From assembly GCA_951812925.1 (NCBI GenBank), contig OX638371.1, positions 35,934,101 to 35,998,100 on the forward strand: a DNA stretch of 64,000 bases, in the 5' to 3' direction. The notes below the pieces were generated by a model. The model saw nothing but the letters and a program-made list of their open reading frames with translations. It ran no database searches and was not told the origin of the DNA. Numbering within the stretch: the stretch's first letter is position 1; each line of letters begins with the position of its first letter. The DNA is from Calliopum simillimum (taxonomy: Eukaryota; Arthropoda; Insecta; Diptera; Lauxaniidae). Below are positions 43,751 to 56,430 of this stretch, in pieces. The translations under genes were made by a program, and so were the position numbers.

Positions 43751-46185
43751 CAGGGCCGTGCTTAGGCATAGGCTACAGCCTAGGGGCCCGCACCACAAAG
43801 AGCAGCGAAGCAAAAAAAAAAAAAATTTATGTAGCATAAAATAAAAAATTTTAATTCAAAATTTTTATTTAATACAGTAGTGCACATTTTTTGGTTTACT
43901 CTCGCGAAAGAAGTTGCGCTTCAAACATATTTATTACACATTTCACCGTAGCTTGCTTTTAAAAAGTTCGTAATTGAAATTTGTATATTTGTACATCGCA
44001 TCATTCTAAGGATTTTGGCTATGGTGAGAGGTGTCAATCACAAATGATCATCAAGTGTAAGTCGGGAGTGAAATTTTGTTTTTAGAAATTTACTTTCGAT
44101 AACTTTAAAAAGTTAGTAAGTTATAAATAGTGCTAATACATACATACATATTTGTGCAATAATTTATCAAATAATTTATTTTTTTTATTTTCATTATAGC
44201 CCGGGAAAATAAACTTATGTAGAAATTAGTTTTTTGTAATTTTTAAATGTTTTGAAATTCTATATTTTATGGAATTAAATAAAGATTAATTTAAAAAACA
44301 AATTTATATAAAACTATTAATCTTCAAGGTATGAAGCCAATCGCAAAGTTATAGGTAAAAATATTTGATGTTTTAATTTTTTCCTTAATTGTTAATTTAT
44401 TAAGTAAACATTTGGAGTCCTATTTTCTAACTGGTTCGGGGTCGCTGAACATGAAAATCGCATTTATTAGAAAAAAAAAATTCAAAAATCATTACCAAAT
44501 GCTACAAAAAAAAAAAAAAAATTTTAAAACCTTTTTAACGTTTAGTGCAGGCAAATTAGATTCAAAATGTCTTCTATATCAGATTTTGTTGAACATTTTG
44601 ATCGGACATGGCTCAATTTGTTCGTAATTAAATTGAAAAAAAAAAACAAAGCCTTTAGATTTATACAGTTTTTAAAAGGTCAAATAACGGTTTGTTTTTA
44701 TCGGTGCTAAATATGGATCCAGCCTCAGAATCAGTCTATCACGTATGGTTTCAGAGATATCCTAACCTAAAAGTACAAAAAACATGATTTTTGAGGTTAG
44801 GTTTATCGAAAAATCACGAAATTATTTTGCTATTGCCTATTAAATGCATCATTTATTACTATTTTTCGTCTTCAAGATGAGCTATAAAGCGGTTTTAAAT
44901 CATTTTTCTGGTACGTAGGCTGCTATATATGTTTCTGGCCAAGGCAACACTAAGTGTTGCCAGGTGCAATCTGACATTTCCATTGGAAAGTTTGACATTT
45001 TTTAGCATAAACGTCTTCACAACGTTTTGATGTACAAGTGCTATTTGTTTTGTTTACAGTAAGTTAAGAAAATCAATTTTTCCATTGATAATTTAAGCGA
45101 TTGATAAATTATGGGGTTTCCAACGAGAACAAACGTTTTTTACAACTAAGTGTTCATGCGAAATCAAATGTATTGGAGTGGAGCTAATGCCCAAGGATAC
45201 CTCTATCTCACGGTATGTCACATGACGATCTTGCATTATCAGTTCACGTTCAGTTCAATGTTCTCTGGCACAACGGCCGTTTTTGGACGACCGTCTTTGA
45301 GCGAGCGTCGGCCACAATTGAATTCATTAAACCAGTTTTTCACAGTGCTATAGGATGGTGCTTCATCGCCATACAAAGCCCACGTAAAAGTCTTGATCAT
45401 TTGAAAATTTCACCATAAAAGTTAAAAATCGTATGTGGATTCTCATATGCATAATTTTAAAGTGGTAATAATTTTTTAAATAAAAATCACACAAGACCCT
45501 TCATAGCTAATTTGAAGACAAAGAGCTGTACGAAATGATGCATTTAATAAAAAAGAGCAAAACAATCTCGTACGTCTTCTAAACATAATCGTACAATATC
45601 AGTTCATAGCTCATTTTGAAGAAGAAGAACAGAATTAAATAAAGCATTTAATAAGAAATAGTGAAAAAATTCCATGTGTCCGATATAGACCTGGGCACGG
45701 GCCCATTTTTTAAGGTCCGGCCCGATACTACCATATTATTACATATTCAGGCTTTTTTATAATTTAAAAAAATTTTAGCTTATTGAAAAACCAAACATTA
45801 TAGATGAAATTCTTATTTGAGTTCTTTGGCCGAATCTAATAAGACGATTTATTTGACTTGACTTACATACTCCTGGTTATTCTTAGCCCCACATTTGAAC
45901 ATTACTTTACATATTTTTATGTAAGAACAGAATTTTTTCTCAACCTTCCCGTGACTTGCGGGTCTCTAATTTTAGGGCTGTTGTCGTTAGACCCGCACGA
46001 AGCTGGCACAAAACTTTTCGCCCTTCGAAAACTACAAAAAATGCATTTCTGCAACAAAAGTTTAAGATAGTTTTGGTGAAAAAAATTCATTTGGAGTTAT
46101 TTTACAAAAGACTATCCTGTACTTTCAGATGGGGCCCGCACCACAAGTTGAGCCTAGGGGCCTCCAAGTCCTACATACGGCCCTG
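43751..46185. mobile_element. hAT-type element, 2.4 kb, CAGGGCCGTG ends, 8-bp TSD
   Basis: CAGGGCCGTGCTTAGGCATA and, inverted, CAGGGCCGTATGTAGGACTT bound the element, with CCAAGGTC at 43743-43750 and 46186-46193. The subterminal GCCTAGGGGCCCGCACCACA recurs inverted near the right end (GGGGCCCGCACCACAAG is direct; AGCCTAGGGGCC is shared), so the ends carry mixed-orientation subterminal motifs. No hAT transposase ORF remains. A mariner fragment at 45110-45412 lies inside. Confidence 0.9.
45110..45412 (-). pseudogene. mariner transposase DNA-binding-domain fragment
   Basis: Minus strand: FTWALYGDEAPSYSTVKNWF then NEFNCGRRSLKDGRPKTAVV and PENIE in one frame. After a shift it continues RELIMQDRHVTYREIEVSLG and then HEHLVVKNVCSRWKPHNL. 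These are the two HTH motifs and linker (with GRPKT) of mariner-family transposases, ending exactly where the catalytic domain should begin. The first helix region and the whole DDD domain are missing, with at least one frameshift. It lies inside the 2.4-kb hAT-type element. Confidence 0.85.
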
Positions 46186-46193
46186 CCAAGGTC

Positions 46194-46704
46194 ACCATAA
46201 AATCACGTAAAGAACAATTTTTTAGAACTTTTTAACCCACTCGACCCTTTTATCAAAAAAAAAAAAAAAAACTGGGTTAGGATGGGTTAAAGTGTTCTAC
46301 AAAAATATTCTACGAAAAATTGCATAAGAGGTCACCATAGACGAGAAATGTTTAAAGCGTCACAGTAAACAAGTGAAAAAATACTATCGGTTCATATTTT
46401 TGCAATGCAACAAAATTCAATCTCTCAGTGAAGGTTTGTTTAGTATGTTTTTTTCAAAGCCAAAGCGTCTTACCTCGTTTACAGTTTATAAAAAAACGCA
46501 ACTATTTCATGAAAATATTACTCAAAAAAATTTGTTGAAGTGGTTTTCGATACTTTCATCGTATTCAGAGTACATTTTTCTACAGATCCGTCAAAAAATT
46601 AGCTGCCTTGAGGTGCCCCGAAGACGGTCATTAGGACTTTTGCAAATTAATTCATATTCGTAATAAATGACTCCAGAAACCAAACTTTTATAGAAAAGAT
46701 GCTG
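46194..46704. other. No gene recognised
   Basis: GGGTTAGGATGGGTTAAAGTG near 46274 is related to the TTAACCCATTATA repeats at 56.3 and 62.8 kb. A 96-codon frame (46373-46663) has no motif. Confidence 0.4.
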
Positions 46705-47030
46705 TGTGGCATACTTTTGTCTACCATTCTAGATTCGCTATTTTGTTATTATAAAAATGAATATTAGATTCGTTATAAGCAATATCAAAAACTCCCATAT
46801 ATTGTTTTTGGTGGTAAAAGATGCAGTTTCGTCCACCATTTTGGATCCGCCACTTTTTTTATTTGAAAATGGATTTCAGATTCGTAATCAACATCATGAA
46901 AAACTTTAAATTTCTATTTTTTATGATAATATATCCAGTTTAGCATTCCTCCACCATTGTGGATCCGCCATTTTGTTTTTGAAAATGGATTTTGGATTCG
47001 TAATCGGCATCATCAAAAACTCATTCTACC
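46705..47030. repeat. Three-unit tandem repeat (~112 bp)
   Basis: CCACCATTTTGGATCCGCCA and variants followed by GAAAATGGATTTCAGATTCG occur at about 46720, 46832 and 46948, diverging in order. Non-coding. Confidence 0.75.
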
Positions 47031-47399
47031 GACTTTCGGAATTTTGGCAATTTTTTCGATTTTCCGATTACTGTGCGCCGCACAATGGGAGGGTTTGTAT
47101 GGAACAGCGGTCATATATAGTAATAATAGAGCTAGGCTATTAAAATTTGGTACATATGTTTTTTTACATTGAAATAATAAAATTCTGTGAATACGAACAA
47201 AATCCGCCGACGGACACGCCTACCTCCCATACAAAGTTAGAGCGTGGTCGAAATTTTTTTTTCAAAATTGGTATAAATTTCAAATAACTTGACCCCGCTG
47301 ATTTCAAAAATGTTAAAAATTCTGATGTCTCTTACAGTTTTTAAGTTATGTGAAATAAACGAAAATCTACTTTATAAAAACTAGATTTTGTTTGTTTGT

Positions 47400-47680
47400 G
47401 TATTTGTCCCTTATTGACTCGGAAACTACCCAGCAGTTCCCAAGGAGACAATTGGCACAATATCACTAGCGAAGTGACTAGCGAACATGCACTAGTTCCT
47501 AGTGAAGTAGCTAGTGAGCAGTAAAACAAAAGGTGGCAATTGACACCGGCAATGACAAGCTAATGTAAAATTCGCCAGTTCGAGCTATGTATATAAAGTA
47601 GATTGCAGAGATTAGTACTGTTCCTAGTACTGTTCCCCTTTAGACCAGTAAATTCGCTATTTCAGAACTAGTCGAAGGCG
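47400..47680. repeat. Clustered CTAGTGAAGT / TAGCGAAGTGACTAGCG direct repeats
   Basis: At 47465-47520 variants of CACTAGCGAAG and CTAGTTCCTAGTGAAGTAGC repeat. At 47608-47636 TAGTACTGTTCC is duplicated. A local microrepeat cluster, no gene. Confidence 0.5.
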
Positions 47681-47754
47681 CTGCAGGGTAACTAAACATT
47701 TTTAACGAAGTTGTTACATTGTGTTAGTACAAAAAAAGGCTAAGTTATATGCTA

Positions 47755-48205
47755 AAAAAGTGGGCGGTGCCACGCCCTCCAAAAAATCAACTAATCATAT
47801 CGCCGAAACCCTTTGACGCAGATAAATGAGATTTGATAAATATGTAAAAATCATCAGGACAAATAATTTTCACCGGAAAAATGGGCGGTGCCACGCCCTC
47901 AAAAAAATAAATTCATTATTTCTCTGACAATATTTGCCGCACTTAGATATGATTGGGTACATATGCTAAGACCATTAGAACAAATAGTTCTCACTAGAAA
48001 AGTGGGCGGTACCACGCCCCTCTGAATGCTGATTCATCATATCTCAGAAACTGCTTGACGTAGATAGACAAATCTGGTACATATGCAAAGGGCATTTGGA
48101 GAAATAATTTTCAAAAAAAAATGGGCAGTGCCACGCCCTACGAAAATAAAATTTGTCATATTACTAACGCTACTTGACGCAAATTATAAGATTTGGTAAA
48201 ATGCT
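47755..48205. repeat. GGGCGGTGCCACGCCC tandem repeat, four ~119-bp units
   Basis: Units with TGGGCGGTGCCACGCCCTC begin near 47760, 47880, 48001 and 48121. Each is followed by a TCATAT-C-GA and TTGACGCAGAT block. GGGCGGTGCCACGCCC is itself palindromic-like. Related to the GGCGTGGCACC family read on the other strand. Confidence 0.8.
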
Positions 48206-48599
48206 TCGCTATGGTATGTCCAAGTAAAGAGAGGGCGATTTCCAAGGGGCTGAAAGGGGGGGAATATACTCTTTACCTACTACCCTTTCGTTAAAAAAAG
48301 CATCTTCCGAATTTAAGCAGACTGTAAGCTTAAAATTGATAAATCTGTAGTAAAACGTTGAAGAATATAAAGAAATAAAAATTGTCTCACTAGCAGTGGA
48401 CAAATAATCCACAACAGTGGGATATTAATTGTGAATTGTGGAAGATAGCATGTCTCAAAACCAAATTTGAGAGTGCGTTCAACATAATAACAATTAAGAA
48501 AATATTTCCAATGAACACAGCTGATAGCAACAAGTGTACTTACATAAATAACAACAAACAGTGTTATTTATGTGAGGATCTTTGACGAGGTAGATCGTT

Positions 48600-48680
48600 C
48601 CGTAGCGTGGCCTAAGTGGTAGAGGCCTGCTGCACTCTTTCATTAGAATGCAGAAGGCTGCGGTTCGATTCTAGTAAGAA
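48600..48680 (+). repeat. tRNA-like sequence (possible SINE head)
   Basis: GCGTGGCCTAAGTGGTAGAG (A-box-like) and GGCTGCGGTTCGATTCTAGT (B-box) are spaced as in a tRNA with a variable arm. The acceptor stem does not close, and no other mature-tRNA features can be confirmed, so I read it as tRNA-derived. An (AT)n and (TATG)n tract follows at 48720-48755. Confidence 0.45.
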
Positions 48681-48929
48681 GCAAAGATTAACTAAAATAG
48701 GTCTGATGAGGCTATGTACACATATATATATATGCAAATATATATATGTGTATGTGGTAATAGCCGAAACATATGTCACCAATTTCCAAGTTAATATTTG
48801 TAGCGTCGCACAGTGGGGCAAGGAGCTCTCATATGTGGCATCAAATAAACGGAGCTAGGCACTGCAACCAAATTACATATACATACTAAGGATGGATCAC
48901 TTAAGCTTTCAACAAAATTTGGTCGAATT

Positions 48930-49345
48930 TGAACAAGAGGGCGTGGCACCTCCCATACAAGCCAAATCTTAAAAACTCTATACTGATGGTACTATCTGAG
49001 ATAATCATACCAAATTTCGCACACTTGCTACCAATAATGTAGGTAAACTCTGATAAGAAAATTTGCGAATTCGAATAAGAGGGCGTGGTACCACCCATAC
49101 AAACAAAGTCTTACAAACTATTCTGAGGGTACTATCTGAGATAATCAAACCAAATTTCGTACACTTTCTACCAATAGTATAGGTAAACTCTGGTAGGAAA
49201 ATTAGCGAATTCGGACAAGAGGGCGTGGTACCTCACATACAAGCAAAATCTTAAAAACTCTATATTGAGAGTGCTTTCTGAGATAATCGAAGCAAATTTG
49301 GTACAATTGCTACGAATAGTAAAAGTCAGCTCTGATAGGAAATTA
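48930..49345. repeat. GGCGTGGCACC-family tandem units, three of ~141 bp
   Basis: AAGAGGGCGTGGCACCTCCC and variants begin near 48934, 49076 and 49217. Each is followed by CTATCTGAGATAATC-type sequence, so these are diverged copies of the units at 39-40 kb. Minus-strand frames across them are repeat artefacts. Confidence 0.8.
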
Positions 49346-50200
49346 AGAGACACGCTTTCAGGTATTTTGACCAATATTGGGACTTGAAATGAGATCATTT
49401 CTTACTTAAGTGATGACCACCTGTCCTCTTTTCCATCTGTTTTAACAAAAAACCGAATTGCTGTTCAAAATTATCCTGTCCAGAACTATACATAATGTTT
49501 ATAAGTTCTTGTCTCATGACAAATAATAAGTTAGAGGCCATTTGTAAAACAAAATTAGAAATTTTGAATAATGTCGGCAATGCAAGAAAAAATATTTTAT
49601 TTTAGGTTACGTTCTAAAAATCGATGTAAATTTTAAAGTAGCAAAAAGTAGCAAAATTTTCTTGTCGCTTCTAGAAGGCAATACTTAACGGAATATTTTT
49701 GAATCATTACTAATGCTTGGACCCCAATTAAATTATCTATTATATATTTAATTTCGTAAAATTTTTCTTCTCCATTTTATTTAACTTGCCTACCTAAATG
49801 TGTAAACATTTTTAAGGAAAAAAACATGTTTATATACGGTTACATACCTGAAGATGAAAGCTCCATGGTCAAATAATATTAAATGTTAATAAACTTTAGC
49901 AAAAAACTGCTTTGATTGATATGGAAATAACTTATAAAAATTATTTCAGTCTACAAAGTTAAAGTTTGGCGTGCTGTAGTGATGAAATGGGTTTGTTACA
50001 AGTCATTTGAAAAATGGCAAATAGTACGTTGGTTAATATTGTACTTAACCAATATAAAAGGATATTCTGAAATAACATTTAATTTTTTGAATTATCGCCA
50101 GGTATTGAGAGAATCTGCCCCACTGTGCGTCGGTTGTTGTTCATTGCAAATTTGACTGTACAAGTTCGTATTAATGGAAAAATTGTTTGTTTTCTCAAAA
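49346..50200. other. No gene recognised
   Basis: Small minus frames only. No motif, TIR or repeat I can support, apart from simple AT-rich sequence. Confidence 0.4.
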
Positions 50201-50214
50201 ACTCAAACAGGAAA

Positions 50215-50760
50215 AAATTCATATAAAAAAAAGTTCTCAAAAAAGGCAGTAGGGACTTTGCATTTCGATTAAGCATACTTGGCTACATATCATATTGGAA
50301 AATAATGAAAATCAGAATATGTGTTTTTTTTTTTAATGTCAAAGTTTTCAAAATTTATCGATTTTGGCTTTTTGAGCTTAAATTTTCGAAAAATCACCAT
50401 AATTCACCTATTATGTATAAAAACTCAAGCAAATGTTTTTTAAAAGCTTAAAGCTTGTAATTTTTAAAAAAAATGCTATCTTGATATATTTCGATGCAAA
50501 CGAATTAAAAATAGCGTTCCAAAAAAGTCAACTTATTTTGTCCCGTCAAAAACCACAATATGAAAAAGTTCATAAAAAAAAAGTTCTCAAAAAAGGCAGC
50601 AGGGACTTTGCATTTCGATTAAGCATACTTTTCCATATTATATTGAAAAATAATGAAAATCAGAAAATGCATATTTTTTTTTTAATATCAAAGTTTGCAA
50701 TTTTTCCATTTTTTTTTTTTTTTAATATTTGAAAAATCACTATAATTAACATAAGATCGG
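50215..50760. repeat. Tandem duplication of ~355 bp
   Basis: CATAAAAAAAAGTTCTCAAA, GGACTTTGCATTTCGATTAA and GCATACTT with AATAATGAAAATCAGAA appear in the same order at about 50222-50345 and 50573-50695. Close similarity indicates a recent duplication. Confidence 0.75.
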
Positions 50761-50999
50761 CAAAAAAAAAAAAAAATACTTTTAACAAAGTAGAAACAAT
50801 ATTCTTTCTACACGGGCCCCCTCAAGGAGCGGCAGGTTTTGATGACTTGGACCTCGGAAAACTCTATGTAGAGTTGTTCTTAATCGTCCCCAGATTTAAA
50901 ATCTTCAAACCGGAAAATCGTACCTGCTTCTCTTCTCGAGATATATATATATTTATGGCTATATTAATCCTATCTTTGAAAATATTTGACATAGGTGAA

Positions 51000-51260
51000 T
51001 GAAATTTGGTGCATATACGTAAAATACTTGAGTTAATAGCATTTCATAAAAATATGGGCGATGCCACGACCCTATATTCGTTGTATCTCTGGAACTATTT
51101 GACTCTGGTGAATGAGATTTGGTACATATGTAATTGGCACTGGGGAAAAAATGTTTAACAAAAAACGGGCGGGGCCACACCCCCTCTATCTTAAAGAACC
51201 AAATTTCTCATATCTTTGAAACTATTCGACACAGTTAAATAAGTTTCGATTTGACATAAC
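51000..51260. repeat. Diverged GGGCGGTGCCACGCCC-type units
   Basis: ATGGGCGATGCCACGACCCT near 51053 and CGGGCGGGGCCACACCCCCT near 51168 sit in the same ATCTCTGGAACTATTTGAC context as the 47.8-kb array. Two units remain. Confidence 0.65.
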
Positions 51261-51480
51261 GTGAAGTGGACAGGATAATGACAATATACTTATTTGGACC
51301 TTAACCTGAATTATGAAAGTAGTCACTTGCCACTTTTAGCGCAACCCAGAGCTAACGACGTGGACGTAGTGGCTATTTGGTTCTTTTTTTTGTCTTTTTT
51401 TTTTTTTTTTTATAATTTTTATTTTATTATTTTTTTTTATTTTTTAAGTTTTTTTTTATAATTTTTTATGAATATCTAAA

Positions 51481-51925
51481 TTATGTATTCATGGATGAAA
51501 ATTCAATAACTGGCTTGAGAAGGTTGGTTTCATATAATTCATTTTCGATTGAATTTATCTTATAGCGTTCCCAGATGTGCAAAAATTCGCGGTGAACCGA
51601 TTCTCCGGCTTGTTCCGACCAATATCCCAATCCGTTGCCATGTTCTATGAAATCAAGGCATTCTTCATCGTGAACTCTCAAAACATGGATTTTTAATGTT
51701 TTAGAAACGTCCTCAATCATATTGAAGGCTTTAAAATCCTCATCTAAATCGTTTAAATAGCCTTTTAACCCCACCCCTACTTTACCTGATGTAAAACAAC
51801 AATTAACTACTCGATCCATACTATTGAAGGCATTTATATAAGGTACAAGAGCCAAAAACGAGTTTCCAAGCAATAGATTGTGCACGAGTCTCTGATGTAA
51901 CAGGTGTCTCTGCTAATCTGTTTGA
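51481..51925 (-). pseudogene. Fragment of a multi-copy transposon-type protein, unclassified
   Basis: A 134-codon frame reads VHNLLLGNSFLALVPY at the start, KIHVLRVHDEECLDFIEHG in the middle, then GLGYWSEQAGESVHREFLHI and WERYKIN, ending in a stop. Upstream the frame continues (QRHLLHQRL) beyond an in-frame stop near 51920. The KIHV..H..E.L....G.GLG.WSEQA.ESVH..F...W..Y pattern is one I associate with repeated, unnamed insect and crustacean transposon proteins. I cannot assign a superfamily. A long T-rich tract (51385-51470) follows its 3' end. Confidence 0.55.
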
Positions 51926-54234
51926 AGAGCCACTGGGGCAAAATTTTGGTGAGTCCTAATTATTTAGAAAATATGTTTTGGTGTTATGCCAAGTGTCTAG
52001 TCGATATAATTAATATATTCAAAAAATATTTGGTTATATATTTCAAAATAGTTAACCAATCGTGCTTACAGTCATCAGGCCTATCTCTAACAGCCCGTTT
52101 GGGGTACGAGAATTCAACATATTCAAGTGGGGTTGTGTCGAAATTTTGGTTTATATCAAAATTTTATAAACATTTTTTAAAATTGTGTTTTTCTTGTTGG
52201 GTTTTGTCCATCGTGATTATATCCTTTCTTATTGTGTTATTGGCCATAGTGAATTATAAATCCTCTTTCTGTTATCTAAAGTAAAAATACAAAGTATTGT
52301 GTATTCATGTGGAGAATTTTAGAATCAAAACCGATCATTGCTAACCATGGGGAGAGCCCCCTTATTTAAGAGTCCGTTGTCCTCTGGTCCGTCTATTGTT
52401 GAGTGTAACGAAACGACACTTAATGCATGGAGGAATGGTGCAAGATTGGTGCCCCGGAACTTATTAATTGAAGATTTACCTGTTTAGTTATCACATGTGG
52501 TATAACCAACTATGGACTATTCAGAGTAAGTGTATTAAAACAAAATGAGCGTAAGTTCTGTATGCAACAAGGTAACACTACTAATTTGATCTGAAGAGTT
52601 CCTGAGGGTCGATTTTGAAGACTTATTTGTCTACATTGTGTTTGGAGTTAATACTGAGTGTGTTTGTTGTATTTGCTTATGGATTGTATTTGATATATGT
52701 CTGTCAATTGTCTATCTATGGTTAAGAATTGATCATCTAGTCTGTTATGGTGAATCAATTGGATCCTGAAAACTATAAATGTTATATCACACATCCGAGG
52801 GTTATGTGATTTTTATTGGGTTTGCCATGTTGGGCATATAAGTCCACTTTTGTCATTTGAAGTGAAATAATATGCAGTCTAGTGAAAATTGCCTAGGTCC
52901 AAAAAACTTCAATCCTTGTTTTTTTATGAAGCTCGCATTAGGTAAGAATCGAAAACCACAATCTTTGGAGGAATCTACATATGTTGAAGGATGGCTATTG
53001 CACTGAAGGATGACTGTTGCACTGTTGTATTGAAATCTATGGGCCGTCATAGCATATTACTAGAAACTTGGAGTGTATAGTGCATTGTGAAAATGAGAAG
53101 ACATGTTTTGGCAAGTGGTACCTCGAGGTTGATAATTTTTAGCCTATCCTCATTATTGTGAATCCCAGGGGATTGTTATATCTGGATCTACCCACATGGT
53201 GTATTGAAAAATAGGATGTGCTTGTTTCTGAAAATACTAAGGCCGGTTTGCGTGAAATCTTTTGTAAAATATGTTGTTTAAACACTATAAAAACTCCATT
53301 AATGTCCAAGTGGGTTTTATCTGATTTTGGACTATGTCAAAAGGTCATTGTGTTTACAAACAGCTGTTGTATTTAAATTGGATCCTACAAAACTAGGATG
53401 TATGTTGTGAGAATATATTATATTAAATAGCAATGGTGCTGAAGGCTGGCTCCTGTAGCCAGGATATAAACTATCAGTATACATTAAGCAAACCTTGGCT
53501 TGCGTGGTATAGCGGTCTAGAAGTATTCGGTAGTGCGTTTGGCATGTTATTATGACCAAGTCTGGTTATTATAGAAACAATATCTTGACTTTAAGGCCGT
53601 GTTGGTGTAGAAGTCACCAGTATGAGGTCGCATAAAATATTTCTGCCTAAGGGCTAATGGATTTGTTATGGCAGAAACCTGGTTTTATTGAGTTGATAAG
53701 CTTATTAAGTTGTATGATACAAAATGACTGTTCTGAAGATATAAATGAGCTGTATGTTATGTTAATGTAAGGTATCATACACTAAAATCTGTCTAAGTCC
53801 CATTGTTGTTAACCGACTCCTTTTTGTGTATCTACTGTGTATATTGATCTATACTGACTAACATATGGGGTATTCCTACTTATTGCAGTGCTCAAGTCTC
53901 AGACGGTGGTATTGACCCTGGTGGTGTACTCTATTGCTACTATAAAAACCGTAAACCTAAATCGAGTTTTATATACATGAGTATACGTGTCTAAAAGGAT
54001 AAACCTGATTAAAAACTGCGGTGCGTTTTTTGTCCATTGGAGCTGTCTATGAGTGTCGTCTCATCATATTTCGACTTAAACACCATTCTGGCAACATGAA
54101 TATATCCATGACTGAAAGAGTTTTGGGGTATACATACCCCTATTGGGGAGAGGAAAATAAGAACTTGGATGTAGATCTATACAAGCGTATGCTGGCGAAC
54201 AATCGTTTTGTATTGTCACAAGAAACTAAAACTG
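51926..54234. other. Long stretch without a recognised gene
   Basis: Frames of up to 126 codons (51904-52284, plus) are low-complexity and hydrophobic without motif support. At 53500-53520 GCGTGGTATAGCGGTCTAG is an A-box-like tRNA trace without a partner. No TIR pair found by eye. Confidence 0.4.
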
Positions 54235-55445
54235 AATTTTTAATTTGTTTTTTGGATTTTCTGGTCTGTGTAAGGCTGTAGCTGTGCATAGCTTCATTTA
54301 GTGATTAGGTTGTATCCCCACAGGTAGGGATATCAAATATAAGATCATATCTTATATCAATAACTATCTATTAGTTCAATTTCAATATAACATTTGTTCA
54401 GCTCCAAACACATGTCTTCTCTTCATTCTAATACACAAGAGTGTGTCTAGGGCTATTATTACTATGGAACGATTTTGTAAATGCCACTACACTAGCATAT
54501 TTATTCAGAAGAAATCAGAATCGAACACACTGATAATATCAGAGTTGCAGGCAATGATAAAGTCAGGAGTGCTGTCGCGGGGGCATTTTTGTTCTTGTTC
54601 AATAAAGATGATTTCTGACCCACTCTTTTGACCCTTCTTCTTTTCCAAATGTACTGTGATGCTGGTCTGTGCAACCCGTCTCATATGTTGGGGGAATCAT
54701 TGCTAAATCAGCTGAGTTATCACAACTTTAACCTTAAAGTCTATAATCAAACAACAATCTATAATCAAACAACAAATGATGATAATGTCATAAAAATATT
54801 ATTTTTCATTGACAGTGCTTGTTTCCTTTTGTCTGTTTTCTTTTTGATAAAATTTAAAATGTTTTTAAAATGTATCCTTTTCATAAAAGTGTTTTGTTAA
54901 AGTATATCTTTTCATAATTGTGTTTGGTTGGAGTGTATCTTTCCACAAAAAACCTATCTGTCACCAACACAACATATAGAAGCATTTTGAAAATCAAACA
55001 TATTCAACTCACCATCTTTGAAAACATTTATTCATATGGTAAGTACTCTATATCATTACTTATATTTCAAAAATTGAACCATTCAAAAATTGAACCATTC
55101 AAAATTGAACCATTCATTATACCTCACCCATCATATTCTTAAAGCCAACTGAAGATTCCTTAAGGCAAGGATGAAAAACGTTTATTGGTAGCCTATTCTA
55201 AATCCTTCACGGAGACTCTATCTGTTATCGAATGAATTTAGTATTCCTTCACGGTGCATTGATACCTTTTTACTTCTTTTCTGACCCAAAACCCCAACCT
55301 TTATTATTATTACTCATTCCGTTTCACATCTTCACTATATATACACATAGGTTGGTGGACCAACATATATGTATAGCATTCAGGGTACTGTCGCAGAACC
55401 TCCCCAAATACCGGCTGCAAATCTGTGTGAACCACTCAAGACCCT
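54235..55445 (-). repeat. Repeat family R1, inverted copy
   Basis: Inverse of much of 26280-27345: 54275-54365 against 26290-26400, and 54740-55215 against 26880-27330, at high identity. TTTTTTGGATTTTCTGGTCT (54250) and CCTCCCCAAATACCGGCTGC (55400) are in direct orientation relative to copy 1. The two copies are 28 kb apart. Small frames here are not supported as genes. Confidence 0.75.
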
Positions 55446-56430
55446 TTTGCGATCCCGGAATTTCGGGATCAGAAATTTGAATCCCGGGATTTTTCGGGAT
55501 TTGTATGAACTTTTTTTCTTTCTAAATGAAGTAGAATTTAGTATTAAAAATTCCTAATATTTTTGTCTTATATACCACTACTACACCCCTACAAATATAT
55601 TTTATTTAAAAAGTGTCAAAAATATTAAAGAATAATCTCTTAAAACAGGTACATTTTATTAAGCAATTCACGCCTTTTTTAAAAAACAAAAATTCATAAA
55701 TCCTTATTTACTTCAAAAACAAACGAGTGATTCTTAGCGTTATCGACGAAGATTCGACTTGACATCTTCGATTTCTATGAAAATTGGTGAAAAGATAGTA
55801 TTTGACACACATATTACTATGGTAAAATGATTTTCCGAAATTCCGTAGGAAGTTCGATCCAGCCTTTGAATACTACCATATTTGAAAATTTATAGCTCCT
55901 CGGCTTTTTAACTGATTTTAATTAAATTTTCAGGATTTCTGTAGAAAAGTATGAGCTTTTGAAAAAAATAATTACACTGAAAAAAAAAAAATTATTTTTG
56001 GTCGAAAAAAATCTTTTTCCTTTTTAAAGCCAATTTGGGGCTTGGAGCAACCTTTTTATTTTTTTTTTTTAATATTTTTATTTAAAAGTTAATTTTATTA
56101 CAATTATTTTCAAGCCTTCAAAATTGTGGTATGTTTGACGGTTATCAAGTTATGAGTTTTTTAAGTTGTATAATGTTGTGTTTATCATGAGTCGTTGGTG
56201 CGTGTGCGCTACTATACAGGGCTGCCTGCCACCGTCCGGTTGCAGTGAACCTTAGTAAAATTTTTTATAAAATTTTTTTGTGGAATTTTTTTAACCCATT
56301 CTAACCAAATTTTTGGATAAAGAGGTCAAAAAGACCCATAAAAACGGGATATAATGGGTTAAGATGTTCTAAAATATTGTTCCTTGCTTGATTTGTATGT
56401 TTAAATATATATTGTTAAAACACATATATC
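55446..56430. other. No gene recognised
   Basis: Two GGGATTTTTCGGGATT / CCCGGAATTTCGGGATC repeats near 55452-55502. A TTAACCCATTCTAACC...GGGATATAATGGGTTA block at 56290-56370 is a relative of the repeats in the last foldback (62.8 kb). Confidence 0.4.

Noticed and set aside
48715..48760. Regulatory or origin-type AT tract
   Set aside because: A plain (TA)n/(TATG)n microsatellite with no supporting context.
51904..52284. 126-codon plus-strand hydrophobic ORF
   Set aside because: AT-rich hydrophobic composition expected by chance, no motif, no relation to neighbours.
52440..52480. Retroviral-type primer binding site (GGTGCCCCGGAAC) marking an LTR retrotransposon
   Set aside because: There is no flanking LTR pair, no gag-pol frame and no polypurine tract nearby. 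The match is too short.
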